Source: SYFY01 sp041752315
GTDB taxonomy: Bacteria; Pseudomonadota; Gammaproteobacteria; Pseudomonadales; Azotimanducaceae
NCBI GenBank assembly: GCA_041752315.1
Contig: JBGSHJ010000009.1
Span: forward strand, 1 to 64,000
DNA length: 64,000 bases
Direction: 5' to 3'
Shown here: positions 1-8,217 of the stretch, in pieces
How the letters are laid out: every line of letters starts with the position of its first letter
Numbering within the stretch: the stretch's first letter is position 1
Program-made: the position numbers and the translations under genes
The notes under the pieces: model-generated
The model's database searches: none
What the model was told of the DNA's origin: nothing
What the model saw: the letters and a program-made list of their open reading frames with translations, nothing else

Positions 1-1
1 C

Positions 2-907
2 GAAAGCATCGTCGCGCGCAATGGTCAGGTGGTGGTGTACATGGGTGATGATGAAATATTCGAGCATGTGTACAAGTTTGTGACCACAGGCACGTTCAAC
101 GCCGTTGATCGTCAGGCCAATGCCGACTTGCTGGACGACGGCACGCTTTACGTGGCGAAATTCGACGCGGATGGCACCGTGAACTGGTTGCCACTCGTTC
201 ATGGCCGTGGACCCTTGACTGCGGAGAACGATTTCCACAGCCAGGCAGATGTGCTCATCGAAACCCGCCGGGCAGCCGATCTGGTGGGCGCAACTCCGAT
301 GGATCGTCCCGAAGATGTCCAGCCGTCACCAACGACAGGCAAGATCTATGTGATGCTCACCAACAACGATGACCGCAGTTCCTCACAGGTCGATGCGGCC
401 AACCCCCGCGCGAAAAACGTTCATGGCCATATCATAGAGATCACTGAAGCTGCTTCTGACCACACCGCAGAAACAGGCCGTTGGGAAATTCTGATTCGGG
501 GGGGTGATCCATCGGATGAGGCGGTCGACGCTCTCTGGCACGCGTCCACCAGCGAAAATGGCTGGTTTGGATCACCGGACAACGTCGCCTTTGATGCGCA
601 GGGTCGAATGTGGGTGGCGACCGACGGCAATGACGGGTGTGACGGTCTCTGGGGGGTCGAGACCGAAGGACCCTTGCGCGGAGCGTCGCGGGCGTTTTAC
701 CGGGCACCCATCGGAGCGGAAGTCTGCGGCCCCTGTTTCACCCCTGACGGGCAGTCGCTGTTCCTCGCGATACAGCATCCGGGGGATGGTGCGCTGGCCT
801 CCTACGACAGCCCTGCAAGCCGCTGGCCGGATTTTGAGGATGACGTCCCACCGCGGCCATCCGTCGTGGTTATCCGCAAAAACGGAGGGAAGCCGCTGAT
901 CAGCTAG
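2..907 (+). CDS. PhoX/DUF839-family phosphatase, C-terminal part (5' end outside window)
   Basis: The reading frame is open from the first bases of the window, so the gene starts upstream and only about 301 C-terminal residues are seen. The segments VVVYMGDDEIFEHVYKFV and FTPDGQSLFLAIQHPG are typical of PhoX-type (DUF839) beta-propeller alkaline phosphatases, which are exported enzymes using calcium and iron to release phosphate from esters. The N-terminal half with the signal peptide and iron-binding Cys is not visible, so export cannot be checked. The TAG stop overlaps the stop of the convergent downstream gene in the sequence CTAG. Family assignment is good; substrate is unknown. Confidence 0.85.
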   Translation, partial: ESIVARNGQVVVYMGDDEIFEHVYKFVTTGTFNAVDRQANADLLDDGTLYVAKFDADGTVNWLPLVHGRGPLTAENDFHSQADVLIETRRAADLVGATPMDRPEDVQPSPTTGKIYVMLTNNDDRSSSQVDAANPRAKNVHGHIIEITEAASDHTAETGRWEILIRGGDPSDEAVDALWHASTSENGWFGSPDNVAFDAQGRMWVATDGNDGCDGLWGVETEGPLRGASRAFYRAPIGAEVCGPCFTPDGQSLFLAIQHPGDGALASYDSPASRWPDFEDDVPPRPSVVVIRKNGGKPLIS

Positions 908-1380
908 CCGGACTGCTTCTGAAAGTCCCTGTCTGCCTTCTTGCCTCGATAAACCGTCAGATCAATGGCGCGCCAGACCAGCGGTTTGATCCGGAACAGC
1001 AGGCGCGGCTCGGTTTGCATGTTCCTGACAAAAGCCTCCACACGTTCCCGCAGGGCGGGATCGTGTTGACCCACATACTTGTCTGCGAGCGCTGTTGACA
1101 CGGGCCAGATGTCAAAACGCTCCGGATGCAACGCCACTGCATCACCATCGATCTCTGCGTGGCGCACGACTGGAGTCAGGGTTTCGATACACAGGGAGCA
1201 ACGCGGATCCGCGATCAGTTGTTTGCACCAGACCCGAGGGTAGGTTCCCGTCAGCCAGAAATGGTCGTCGTGCCACAACCACCAGACGGGAACGGTATAC
1301 GGACGGCCATCCCGGCGCAGGGTGGCCAGCACGCCAATATGGGGTTCATGCAGAAATTCAGCGAGCGCGTCATCGGACAT
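904..1380 (-). CDS. PPOX-fold (pyridoxamine 5'-phosphate oxidase-like) flavin/F420-type protein
   Basis: 158 residues. The N-terminal half (DALAEFLHEPHIGVLATL, then GRPYTVPVWWLW and YPRVWCKQL) matches the split beta-barrel of small PPOX-class oxidoreductases that bind FMN, F420 or heme. These are cytosolic and reduce or oxidise small molecules; the substrate cannot be read from sequence. The ATG at 1380 is preferred over an in-frame TTG three codons upstream. The gene is convergent with the PhoX gene and overlaps its stop. Confidence 0.75.
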   Translation of the reverse strand: MSDDALAEFLHEPHIGVLATLRRDGRPYTVPVWWLWHDDHFWLTGTYPRVWCKQLIADPRCSLCIETLTPVVRHAEIDGDAVALHPERFDIWPVSTALADKYVGQHDPALRERVEAFVRNMQTEPRLLFRIKPLVWRAIDLTVYRGKKADRDFQKQSG

Positions 1381-1768
1381 GCGGGGCAAATTCAGACTCC
1401 TTTAGCCCGGTCCATTCACGAATATTCCGGACTGGTGACAACATTCGATCGGGAATTAGAGTCAATTGGCCGAACAGGCACAACCGGGGGTCGCGGCTTT
1501 CAGTCGGTCCACGGTCGGCCGTCTTTTTTTCTGCCTCTTTTTTCCAGTGCAAGACCAGTGCAAGACCCGTGCAAGAGAAGTCGCAGCCCCCGCCAGGTGC
1601 ATGACGCCCGTCACGTCGACCTCCCTGAGGGATTCAAACCGTGGGGCTGCTTGGTTACAGTGCAGGTCCGGTCCTGTCATGCTCGAACGTCCGTTCTCGA
1701 ACTCGCATTCCCGGAGTTCGGCACGATCAGGGCCAGGCGTCATTCAAACTAAGTACAGGTAACTTGTC
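1381..1768. other. Intergenic region upstream of ppdK
   Basis: This 388-bp gap holds no convincing gene; the overlapping ORFs here have no recognisable domains and conflict with one another. It contains a weak hairpin (ACGG-TCGG-CCGT, 1511-1522) followed by seven T residues, which may act as a terminator or pause site on the plus strand. It also contains three evenly spaced GTGCAAGA repeats described separately. It probably carries the control region of the pyruvate phosphate dikinase gene. Confidence 0.5.
1547..1576 (+). repeat. Three direct GTGCAAGA repeats with 11-bp period
   Basis: GTGCAAGA occurs at 1547-1554, 1558-1565 and 1569-1576, exactly 11 bp apart (about one helical turn), roughly 190 bp upstream of the ppdK start. 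Such phasing is typical of a cooperative protein-binding site. No regulator can be named. Confidence 0.6.
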
Positions 1769-4558
1769 GTGCCAAGGAAGACTACTGAGGCTGCGCGTCG
1801 CGCTGCGCCTGCCGGGAAATCAAAGCCATCGAGCAGGAAACGTCCGGTGACCAGCCACGTATACCAGTTTGGCAAACGGACGGACGGTAACTCGTCCATG
1901 AAAAATCTGCTGGGTGGCAAGGGTGCCAACCTGGCCGAGATGGCAGCGATCGGGTTGCCAGTACCCCCTGGGTTCACCATCACGACCGAAGTCTGCACCT
2001 GGTTTTACGATCACGGCGGTTCTTACCCCCCCACGCTGGAAGCGGATGTGAAGCGGGCGGTCGAGACGATCGAAGCCCAACAGGGCAAACAGTTTGGCGA
2101 GAGCCTGAACCCGCTGCTGTTTTCTGTCCGCTCCGGTGCCCGCGAGTCCATGCCGGGCATGATGGATACCATTCTCAATCTCGGGCTGAATGACCAGACG
2201 GTGGAAGGACTGGCAAAACGGTCAGGCAACCCCCGGTTTGCCTATGACTGTTATCGACGATTCATCCATATGTACGCGATGGTCGTGATGGGTGTTACTT
2301 CAACTTCGGAGGCAGACTACGATCCGTTTGAGGTTCTGCTGGACGAAATGAAGGCCGCAGCCGGACAGAGCGAAGATGCCGGGTTGTCAGCTTCGAACCT
2401 GAAAGACCTCGTCCAGCGCTACAAGAAGCTGGTCAAACGTCGCACCCGGCAGGAATTCCCGCAGGATGTTTATGCCCAGTTGTGGGGGGCAGTCGGTGCG
2501 GTGTTCCGTTCCTGGAAAAACGAACGCGCCATCATCTATCGGCAGCGCTACGGCATCCCCCCGGAGTGGGGTACTGCCGTCAACGTGCAGGCCATGGTGT
2601 TTGGCAATCTCGGAGGGGACAGCGGTACCGGTGTGGCATTCACGCGCGACCCGGCCACCGGGGAAAAGGTGCTGTACGGGGAGTACCTTGTCAACGCACA
2701 GGGCGAGGACGTGGTTGCCGGCGTGCGGACACCCAAAGCCATCGCCGAGATGGCTGAGGAGATGCCAGACAGTTTCAAGGAACTGGTTGCCGTTCAGCGC
2801 AAGCTCGAAAACCATTTTGGCGACATGCAGGACTTCGAGTTCACGATCGAAGATCGGAAACTGTTCATGCTGCAGACCCGCAATGGCAAGCGCACAGGTA
2901 TGGCGGCGGTACGCATTGCCGTGGAAATGACTCGCGAAAAGCTGATGGATGAACGCACGGCGCTGCTGAAGATTCCAGCCGAGTCCATTGATTCACTGCT
3001 GGTACCCGTATTCGAGATGAAATCGCTCAAGGCGGCGCGATCCATCGGTCGAGGATTGCCTGCAGGCCCTGGCGCTGCGTCCGGAAAGATTGTCTTTTCC
3101 GCTGACGCCGCCGAAATTGAAACCCGCAAGGGACATCGTGTAGTGCTGTGTCGAGTCGAGACGTCGCCGGATGATCTGAAAGCGATGCTGCTGTCGCAAG
3201 GCATTCTCACCGCACGTGGCGGTGTGTCATCGCACGCGGCGCTGGTAGCCCGTCAGTTGGGAAAAGTCTGTATCTGCGGTGCCACGGCCGTGTTCATCGA
3301 CTATGTCAACCGTACGCTGACCTCGGGTGGCGTCACGCTGCACGAAGGGGATGACATCTCCATCGATGGCAGCACCGGTGAGATCTACGCCGGTACCATT
3401 CCGAGCGCACCGTCGGAAGTTCAGCGGGTGATCAACGGTGAACTCAAGGAGAAGGACAGTCTTAGCTTCACGCTCTTCAACACGATCATGGGTTGGGCGG
3501 ACAAACATCGCCGGCTGAGAATTCGTACCAATGCCGACACACCGGCGATGGCAGCCCAGGCGCGTGCCTATGGAGCCGAGGGAATAGGTCTGTGCCGGAC
3601 AGAACACATGTTCTTCGAGGATGACCGCATCGGTTTCATGCGCCAGATGATCCTCGCTGCCAACGAAGAACAGCGCCGTCTGGCGTTGGCCAAGCTGTTG
3701 CCGTTCCAGCGCCGCGACTTTGTGGGGCTGTTCCGGGCGATGCAGGGACTGCCGGTTACCATCCGGTTGCTGGATCCGCCGCTGCACGAATTCCTGCCCC
3801 ATGACAATGCGGTGCGACGGCAGCTCGCCCATCAGCTTGGTGTCAGTTATGACTTCGTGGTCGAGCGGATCAAGGCGCTGCACGAAGAAAATCCCATGCT
3901 CGGATGCAGGGGCTGTCGTCTGGGCGTGCTGTATCCGGAGATCACGGAAATGCAGAGTCGGGCGATTTTCGAAGCGGCCGCGCAGGTGACAAAGGAGCAG
4001 CGCAAAAAAGGCAAGCGTGGGGTGGCAATACGTCCGGAGATCATGGTGCCGCTGGTCGGCTTCAAGGCTGAACTCATGGATCAGGTGGCCATCATTCGCC
4101 GGGTTGCCGATATGGTGAGCAAAAAATCAGGTGTCGCCATCGACTATCAGGTGGGCACGATGATCGAAGTGCCACGAGCTGCGATCACCGCTGAGGAAAT
4201 TGCCGAGGTCGCGGAGTTTTTCAGTTACGGCACCAATGATCTGACGCAGATGACCCTGGGGCTGAGCCGGGACGACATGGGTTCCTTCTTCGAGCAGTAT
4301 CGACAGAAGGAGATCTATCAGAGCAATCCGTTTGCGAGCATCGACCAGACCGGTGTGGGTCGGCTGATCATCTATGCCGGCGAGCGAGGTCTGGTGGCAC
4401 GACCCGATCTCAAGCAGGGTGTGTGCGGAGAACACGCCGGTGATGCAGCGTCCATCGATTTTTTCCATCGTGCGGGACTGGATTATGTCAGCTGTTCACC
4501 ACCCCGTGTGCCGTCGGCGCGGCTGGCGGCTGCGCAGGCTGCCCTGAGGAGTGAATGA
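1769..4558 (+). CDS. ppdK: Pyruvate, phosphate dikinase
   Basis: 929 residues, the expected length. The enzyme interconverts pyruvate, ATP and phosphate with phosphoenolpyruvate, AMP and pyrophosphate in the cytosol. The N-terminal nucleotide-binding domain starts at FGKRTDGNSSMKNLLGGKGA. The phosphohistidine swivel domain shows GGVSSHAALVARQLGK, with Ser where many bacterial enzymes have Thr before the catalytic His. The C-terminal PEP/pyruvate TIM barrel includes GTNDLTQMTLGLSRDD and the catalytic Cys in GVCGEHAGD. The start is a GTG with only a weak ribosome site; the basic first ~28 residues precede the family homology, so the true start is slightly uncertain. With the malic enzyme at 51.7 kb it could feed gluconeogenesis. 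Confidence 0.96.
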   Translation: MPRKTTEAARRAAPAGKSKPSSRKRPVTSHVYQFGKRTDGNSSMKNLLGGKGANLAEMAAIGLPVPPGFTITTEVCTWFYDHGGSYPPTLEADVKRAVETIEAQQGKQFGESLNPLLFSVRSGARESMPGMMDTILNLGLNDQTVEGLAKRSGNPRFAYDCYRRFIHMYAMVVMGVTSTSEADYDPFEVLLDEMKAAAGQSEDAGLSASNLKDLVQRYKKLVKRRTRQEFPQDVYAQLWGAVGAVFRSWKNERAIIYRQRYGIPPEWGTAVNVQAMVFGNLGGDSGTGVAFTRDPATGEKVLYGEYLVNAQGEDVVAGVRTPKAIAEMAEEMPDSFKELVAVQRKLENHFGDMQDFEFTIEDRKLFMLQTRNGKRTGMAAVRIAVEMTREKLMDERTALLKIPAESIDSLLVPVFEMKSLKAARSIGRGLPAGPGAASGKIVFSADAAEIETRKGHRVVLCRVETSPDDLKAMLLSQGILTARGGVSSHAALVARQLGKVCICGATAVFIDYVNRTLTSGGVTLHEGDDISIDGSTGEIYAGTIPSAPSEVQRVINGELKEKDSLSFTLFNTIMGWADKHRRLRIRTNADTPAMAAQARAYGAEGIGLCRTEHMFFEDDRIGFMRQMILAANEEQRRLALAKLLPFQRRDFVGLFRAMQGLPVTIRLLDPPLHEFLPHDNAVRRQLAHQLGVSYDFVVERIKALHEENPMLGCRGCRLGVLYPEITEMQSRAIFEAAAQVTKEQRKKGKRGVAIRPEIMVPLVGFKAELMDQVAIIRRVADMVSKKSGVAIDYQVGTMIEVPRAAITAEEIAEVAEFFSYGTNDLTQMTLGLSRDDMGSFFEQYRQKEIYQSNPFASIDQTGVGRLIIYAGERGLVARPDLKQGVCGEHAGDAASIDFFHRAGLDYVSCSPPRVPSARLAAAQAALRSE

Positions 4559-4568
4559 AAAAGCCATC

Positions 4569-4607
4569 GGGCCGCTGCTTCTTTCCATCACAGGAGGAAG
4601 GCGGCCT
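4569..4607. terminator. Hairpin between convergent ppdK and acyl-CoA ligase genes
   Basis: GGCCGC at 4570-4575 pairs with GCGGCC at 4601-4606, and inside it CTTCTTTCC can pair with GGAGGAAG. The structure sits between two convergent genes and could stop transcription from both sides, although there is no long T tract. Confidence 0.5.
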
Positions 4608-4636
4608 CGATAACGATGCAGACTCCGGCGCTGGTA

Positions 4637-6307
4637 CTACCCCATCGCCTTGATGGCTTCTTCGCGCAGTTCGCGCTTGAGGATCTTGCCCGACGCGGTT
4701 CGAGGCAGAGGTCCGTCGACCATTCGGAAATAGCGTGGTACCTCGAAACGGGCCAGGTGCTGGCTGAGGAACTCCTGCAGTTCGCTTGTGTCGAGTGGCC
4801 TTGCCACAAAGAGGGTTGCACCGACTTCTTCTCCGAGCCGTTCATCCGGTACGGCATACACGGCTGCTTCCAGTACATCCGGGTGCATGACCAGAGCCGC
4901 CTCCACCTGGCCACAACCGATGTTCTCACCACCACGAATGATCAGATCCTTGATTCGATCGACGATGAACAGGTAACCCTCATCATCGAGGTACGCAACG
5001 TCACCGGTCCGGAACCAGCCCTCGTCAAATGCCGTGGCGTTCACCTCTGGTCGATTCCAGTAGCCTGTGAACAGGGAAGTACCACGGATCAGCAGTTCAC
5101 CACGCTGGCCGGGGGGTAGAACGTTGCCGTCTTCGTCCAGCACCTTCAGCTCCAGAACGGCCGAACAACGGCCCGAACTGGCCGGCCGCTCCAGATATTC
5201 AAGCCCACCGATACCGGTGCCAATGGCATTGGTTTCGGTCATCCCCCAGCCGGTGTTGGGCAGTGCCTTGGCAAACGAGGCATCGATCTGACGAACCTGC
5301 TCTGGTGCACGTGGAGCACCACCACCGCCAACCGTCTGCAGTGTGCTCAGATCACGATTGGTCTGCTTCGCTACCCTGACCAGATCACCGGTCATCGCCG
5401 CAGGTGCGGTGACCGACGAGATTCTTTCGTGTTCGATCAGTTCGGCCGCATGTTCGGGATCCCAGCGGTACATGGACACGATCTTTCGTTGTGCGCGGTA
5501 CGACTGCAGGAACACGGCGTGTGAACCGGTGGCATGAAACAGCGGCACAGCCAGCAGCGCTGCAGGTTGCTGGGGGAGTGGAGCGGGTGTGACACCGGAA
5601 ACGAGTGCGGCGGCCTGGCCGTCCAGCTCCCAGCTGAACAACGCCGTCAGGATGTTGCGATGGGTCGAAACGACACCCTTGGGATGTCCGGTCGAACCGG
5701 AGGTATAAAATATCGTTGCCGGATCATCCGGATGCACGTCGACTGCCGGCATTGCAGCATTCGCGTAGGGCTGCACGAGGGTGTTGAATTCCTCTTCGTC
5801 TGCACTCTGGCTTCCGGGCCTCACGGCCAGAACCCGAACCTGGACGCGGGTTCGGGCAGGTGCCAGCCGATCGATCCGCTCCTGATCGGCGATGAGCACC
5901 TTTGCTCCACAGTCATCGAGACCGTAGACCATCTCATCGGTCTGCCACAGGGCGTTCATGGCGACGGCAATACCACCAATCGACGTGGTCGCCATGAAAG
6001 CGACGACCCATTCGGGGTAGTTGCGCATGGAGATCGCGACTCGATCGCCTTTCTGGATGCCGTATTCGTTCTGCAGCAGATTGGCGAGGCTTGCCGAAAG
6101 CTGCCAGGTTTCCCTGAAGGTCAGTCGTTCTTCTCGGAAGACAAAAAAAGGCAGATCACTGATGGCTTCCTGATAAAGCTGCTTCAGATTGAGCGGTGCA
6201 TGGGCAAAAACCTTGTATTGGCGTCCGCGGATTTCCTGCATGCGCAGCTCGTAGGGTTGGCCTTTGGCGGTGAGCTGTGCAAGTGCCTCGGCGCGGGTCA
6301 GTGGCAT
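4637..6307 (-). CDS. Acyl-CoA synthetase (AMP-forming), class I adenylate-forming ligase
   Basis: About 556 residues from the ATG at 6307 (MPLTRAEALAQ). A longer frame to 6391 exists, but its extra 28 residues look non-coding. All adenylation motifs are present: YTSGSTGHPKGV (P-loop), GWGMTETN, WFRTGDVAYLDDEGY and the catalytic Lys region RTASGKILKREL. The family activates carboxylic acids to acyl-AMP and then acyl-CoA in the cytosol; this size fits medium- or long-chain fatty acids or aromatic acids. It is divergent from the gene at 6403 with about 95 bp between the start codons. Confidence 0.92.
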   Translation of the reverse strand: MPLTRAEALAQLTAKGQPYELRMQEIRGRQYKVFAHAPLNLKQLYQEAISDLPFFVFREERLTFRETWQLSASLANLLQNEYGIQKGDRVAISMRNYPEWVVAFMATTSIGGIAVAMNALWQTDEMVYGLDDCGAKVLIADQERIDRLAPARTRVQVRVLAVRPGSQSADEEEFNTLVQPYANAAMPAVDVHPDDPATIFYTSGSTGHPKGVVSTHRNILTALFSWELDGQAAALVSGVTPAPLPQQPAALLAVPLFHATGSHAVFLQSYRAQRKIVSMYRWDPEHAAELIEHERISSVTAPAAMTGDLVRVAKQTNRDLSTLQTVGGGGAPRAPEQVRQIDASFAKALPNTGWGMTETNAIGTGIGGLEYLERPASSGRCSAVLELKVLDEDGNVLPPGQRGELLIRGTSLFTGYWNRPEVNATAFDEGWFRTGDVAYLDDEGYLFIVDRIKDLIIRGGENIGCGQVEAALVMHPDVLEAAVYAVPDERLGEEVGATLFVARPLDTSELQEFLSQHLARFEVPRYFRMVDGPLPRTASGKILKRELREEAIKAMG

Positions 6308-6402
6308 GATGGAATGGTGTACCTGGTGAGGATTGGCATTCATTCCAAAGGTACACGACGTCACCTGCCCGCTACAATCAAGGTTTCTCAAGGGAGGGTG
6401 TC

Positions 6403-7068
6403 ATGGGCGGTGCCATCGGGTTCCATCATCTGCGTTTGCGCAGTGATCGTCTGGAAGCGCCAGCACTTTGGCAGGCGCTCCAGCAACGCCTCGCCTCTCG
6501 ACTGACTCCGCATGGCGCGCAGGTCTGGGGTGTGTTTCAAGGGCTGTTCGGCCTGCATTCGCGGGAACTGATCCTGGTGCTTTCACATCCATTGCGGCGC
6601 GGTGGATTCTTGTCGGAGCTGCCAGGCTGGTTGCCGGATGGCATTTCCATCGACGAGCGATATGCCTGGGTACCCGCGGCGCGCCCGGAAGCCGCAGTGC
6701 CGCTTGGTCGTGAAGGCCTTTACGTCCTGCGGTTTTTTGATGTCCGTCATGCTGATGCGGATGAAATTGCGAGCATCTCGCGCCAGGCGTGGGAAACCTT
6801 CGAGGTGTCGAATCGATATGCCTCGCAGCCTTTGGCGCTGTTCAAGGAACAGATCACCGGGCAGGTTCCGGACCCTGCAGGCAGTGATGCACGGATCGAT
6901 GGACGGGGTCGTATGTTGCTGGTCACGTGGTATGACAGCTTTTTATCCTGGCAGACATCACGGCAGCCCGCTCCGGAAGCTACTGCCAGCTTCCAGCGTC
7001 GTGCCGCACTGACCAGCGGTACGATCGCGTATGCCTGTCGTCTGCTCTCCACCAACGGCGAGCGTTAG
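6403..7068 (+). CDS. Hypothetical protein, possibly NIPSNAP-like (dimeric alpha-beta barrel)
   Basis: 221 residues with no signal peptide or membrane segment. I do not firmly recognise it. The pattern LYVLRFFDVRHADADEIASISRQAWETFE resembles NIPSNAP/Dabb-type dimeric barrel proteins, suggesting a small-molecule-binding or accessory role. It starts at ATG after an AGGGAGG ribosome site and ends 12 bp before the glycosyltransferase gene, so the two are probably cotranscribed. Confidence 0.7.
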   Translation: MGGAIGFHHLRLRSDRLEAPALWQALQQRLASRLTPHGAQVWGVFQGLFGLHSRELILVLSHPLRRGGFLSELPGWLPDGISIDERYAWVPAARPEAAVPLGREGLYVLRFFDVRHADADEIASISRQAWETFEVSNRYASQPLALFKEQITGQVPDPAGSDARIDGRGRMLLVTWYDSFLSWQTSRQPAPEATASFQRRAALTSGTIAYACRLLSTNGER

Positions 7069-7080
7069 GAACCACCAGGC

Positions 7081-8217
7081 ATGCGCCTTCTCCTTCATAT
7101 CAACAGCCTCGCCATGGGTGGTGCCGAGAGGGTGCTGCTGAAGCTTGCCGTTCATTGGCAGCGTGCCGGCCATGAGGTGATGCTGGTCACCCAGACTCCT
7201 CTCGAGCAGGATCAACTGGTGGTCCCGAACGGCATCCTGCGTGTGTCCACGCAGACCGGTGGCATCAGTGGACACTGGTTGCATGCACTGCTGCAAAACA
7301 GCCGTCGTGTGCTGCGGTTGCGGGCAGTGTTTGGACAGTGGCAGCCCGATTGTGTCGTCAGCTTCCTGCCGACGGCCAACGTCGTCGCGCTGCTTGCGGC
7401 GGGGAGAGTGGCCGCTGGCCGCAGGCGCATTCCCGTGATTGTGGGCGAGCGCATGTATCCGGCCTTTCTGGGGTTGGGCCGCCTGCAGCGTTTTGCGCGC
7501 GATCGCTGGTACCCGGCGGCGGCCGTGGTGGTCGTTCAGACTGAAGAAAGCGCAGTCTGGTATCGGGACAGGCTGACACTGGAAAACCTGGCGGTCATTC
7601 CCAACGGCATCAACTTGCCACTCGAAGACCATGAGCCCTGCGTCGAGCCCGATTCCCTGTTGCCGGCGGACGCAAAGGTGGTGCTGTGCATAGGCAGGCT
7701 GGCCGAGCCGAAACGACCTGAAGACGCCGTGCAGGCCTTTGCAGCGGCCTTTGCCGAGCATCCGGCGTGGCATCTTGTACTGATCGGCGAGGGTGACAAA
7801 CAGTCACACGTGCTGGCTGCCATCAAGTCCACGGGACTGACCAGTCGGGTTCACTGGGTATCCCGTGCCGGCAATGTGGCCACCTGGTATCGAAGGGCGC
7901 GATTCAGTGTGTCGGTATCCGGTGCCGAAGGCTTTCCCAATGTCCTGCTTGAATCGATGGCCATGGGCTGCGTGCCGCTGGCTTACGATTGTTCGACAGG
8001 GCCGCGTGAACTGATTCGTGATGGAGTCAATGGCTATCTGGTGCCGGTCGGCGACGTGGCCTTGCTGAGTGAGCGCATGAAACTGGTGGGAGCAGACGAG
8101 GTGTTGACCGCGCAACTTGCCGAGAATGCAAAGGACGTGATCAACACCCACGGTGACACCGCCTTTTTCAGGCGCTGGGATGCCGTGCTCACAACCGCGG
8201 TGTTGGGTCAGCGCTGA
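7081..8217 (+). CDS. Glycosyltransferase family 4 (GT-B fold)
   Basis: 378 residues. The N-terminal acceptor domain opens with LLHINSLAMGGAERVLLKLA, the glycine-rich loop typical of GT4 enzymes. The C-terminal donor domain has VLCIGRLAEPKRPEDAVQAF and the EX7E-type signature SGAEGFPNVLLESMAMG. It should transfer a sugar from a nucleotide-sugar to a glycan or lipid carrier on the cytosolic face of the membrane. The asparagine synthase on the other strand overlaps its 3' end by 10 bp, a combination often seen in surface polysaccharide loci. Donor and acceptor are unknown. Confidence 0.92.
   Translation: MRLLLHINSLAMGGAERVLLKLAVHWQRAGHEVMLVTQTPLEQDQLVVPNGILRVSTQTGGISGHWLHALLQNSRRVLRLRAVFGQWQPDCVVSFLPTANVVALLAAGRVAAGRRRIPVIVGERMYPAFLGLGRLQRFARDRWYPAAAVVVVQTEESAVWYRDRLTLENLAVIPNGINLPLEDHEPCVEPDSLLPADAKVVLCIGRLAEPKRPEDAVQAFAAAFAEHPAWHLVLIGEGDKQSHVLAAIKSTGLTSRVHWVSRAGNVATWYRRARFSVSVSGAEGFPNVLLESMAMGCVPLAYDCSTGPRELIRDGVNGYLVPVGDVALLSERMKLVGADEVLTAQLAENAKDVINTHGDTAFFRRWDAVLTTAVLGQR

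Noticed and set aside
5534..6505. 323-codon ORF antisense to the acyl-CoA ligase
   Set aside because: No domain and overlaps both neighbouring genes.
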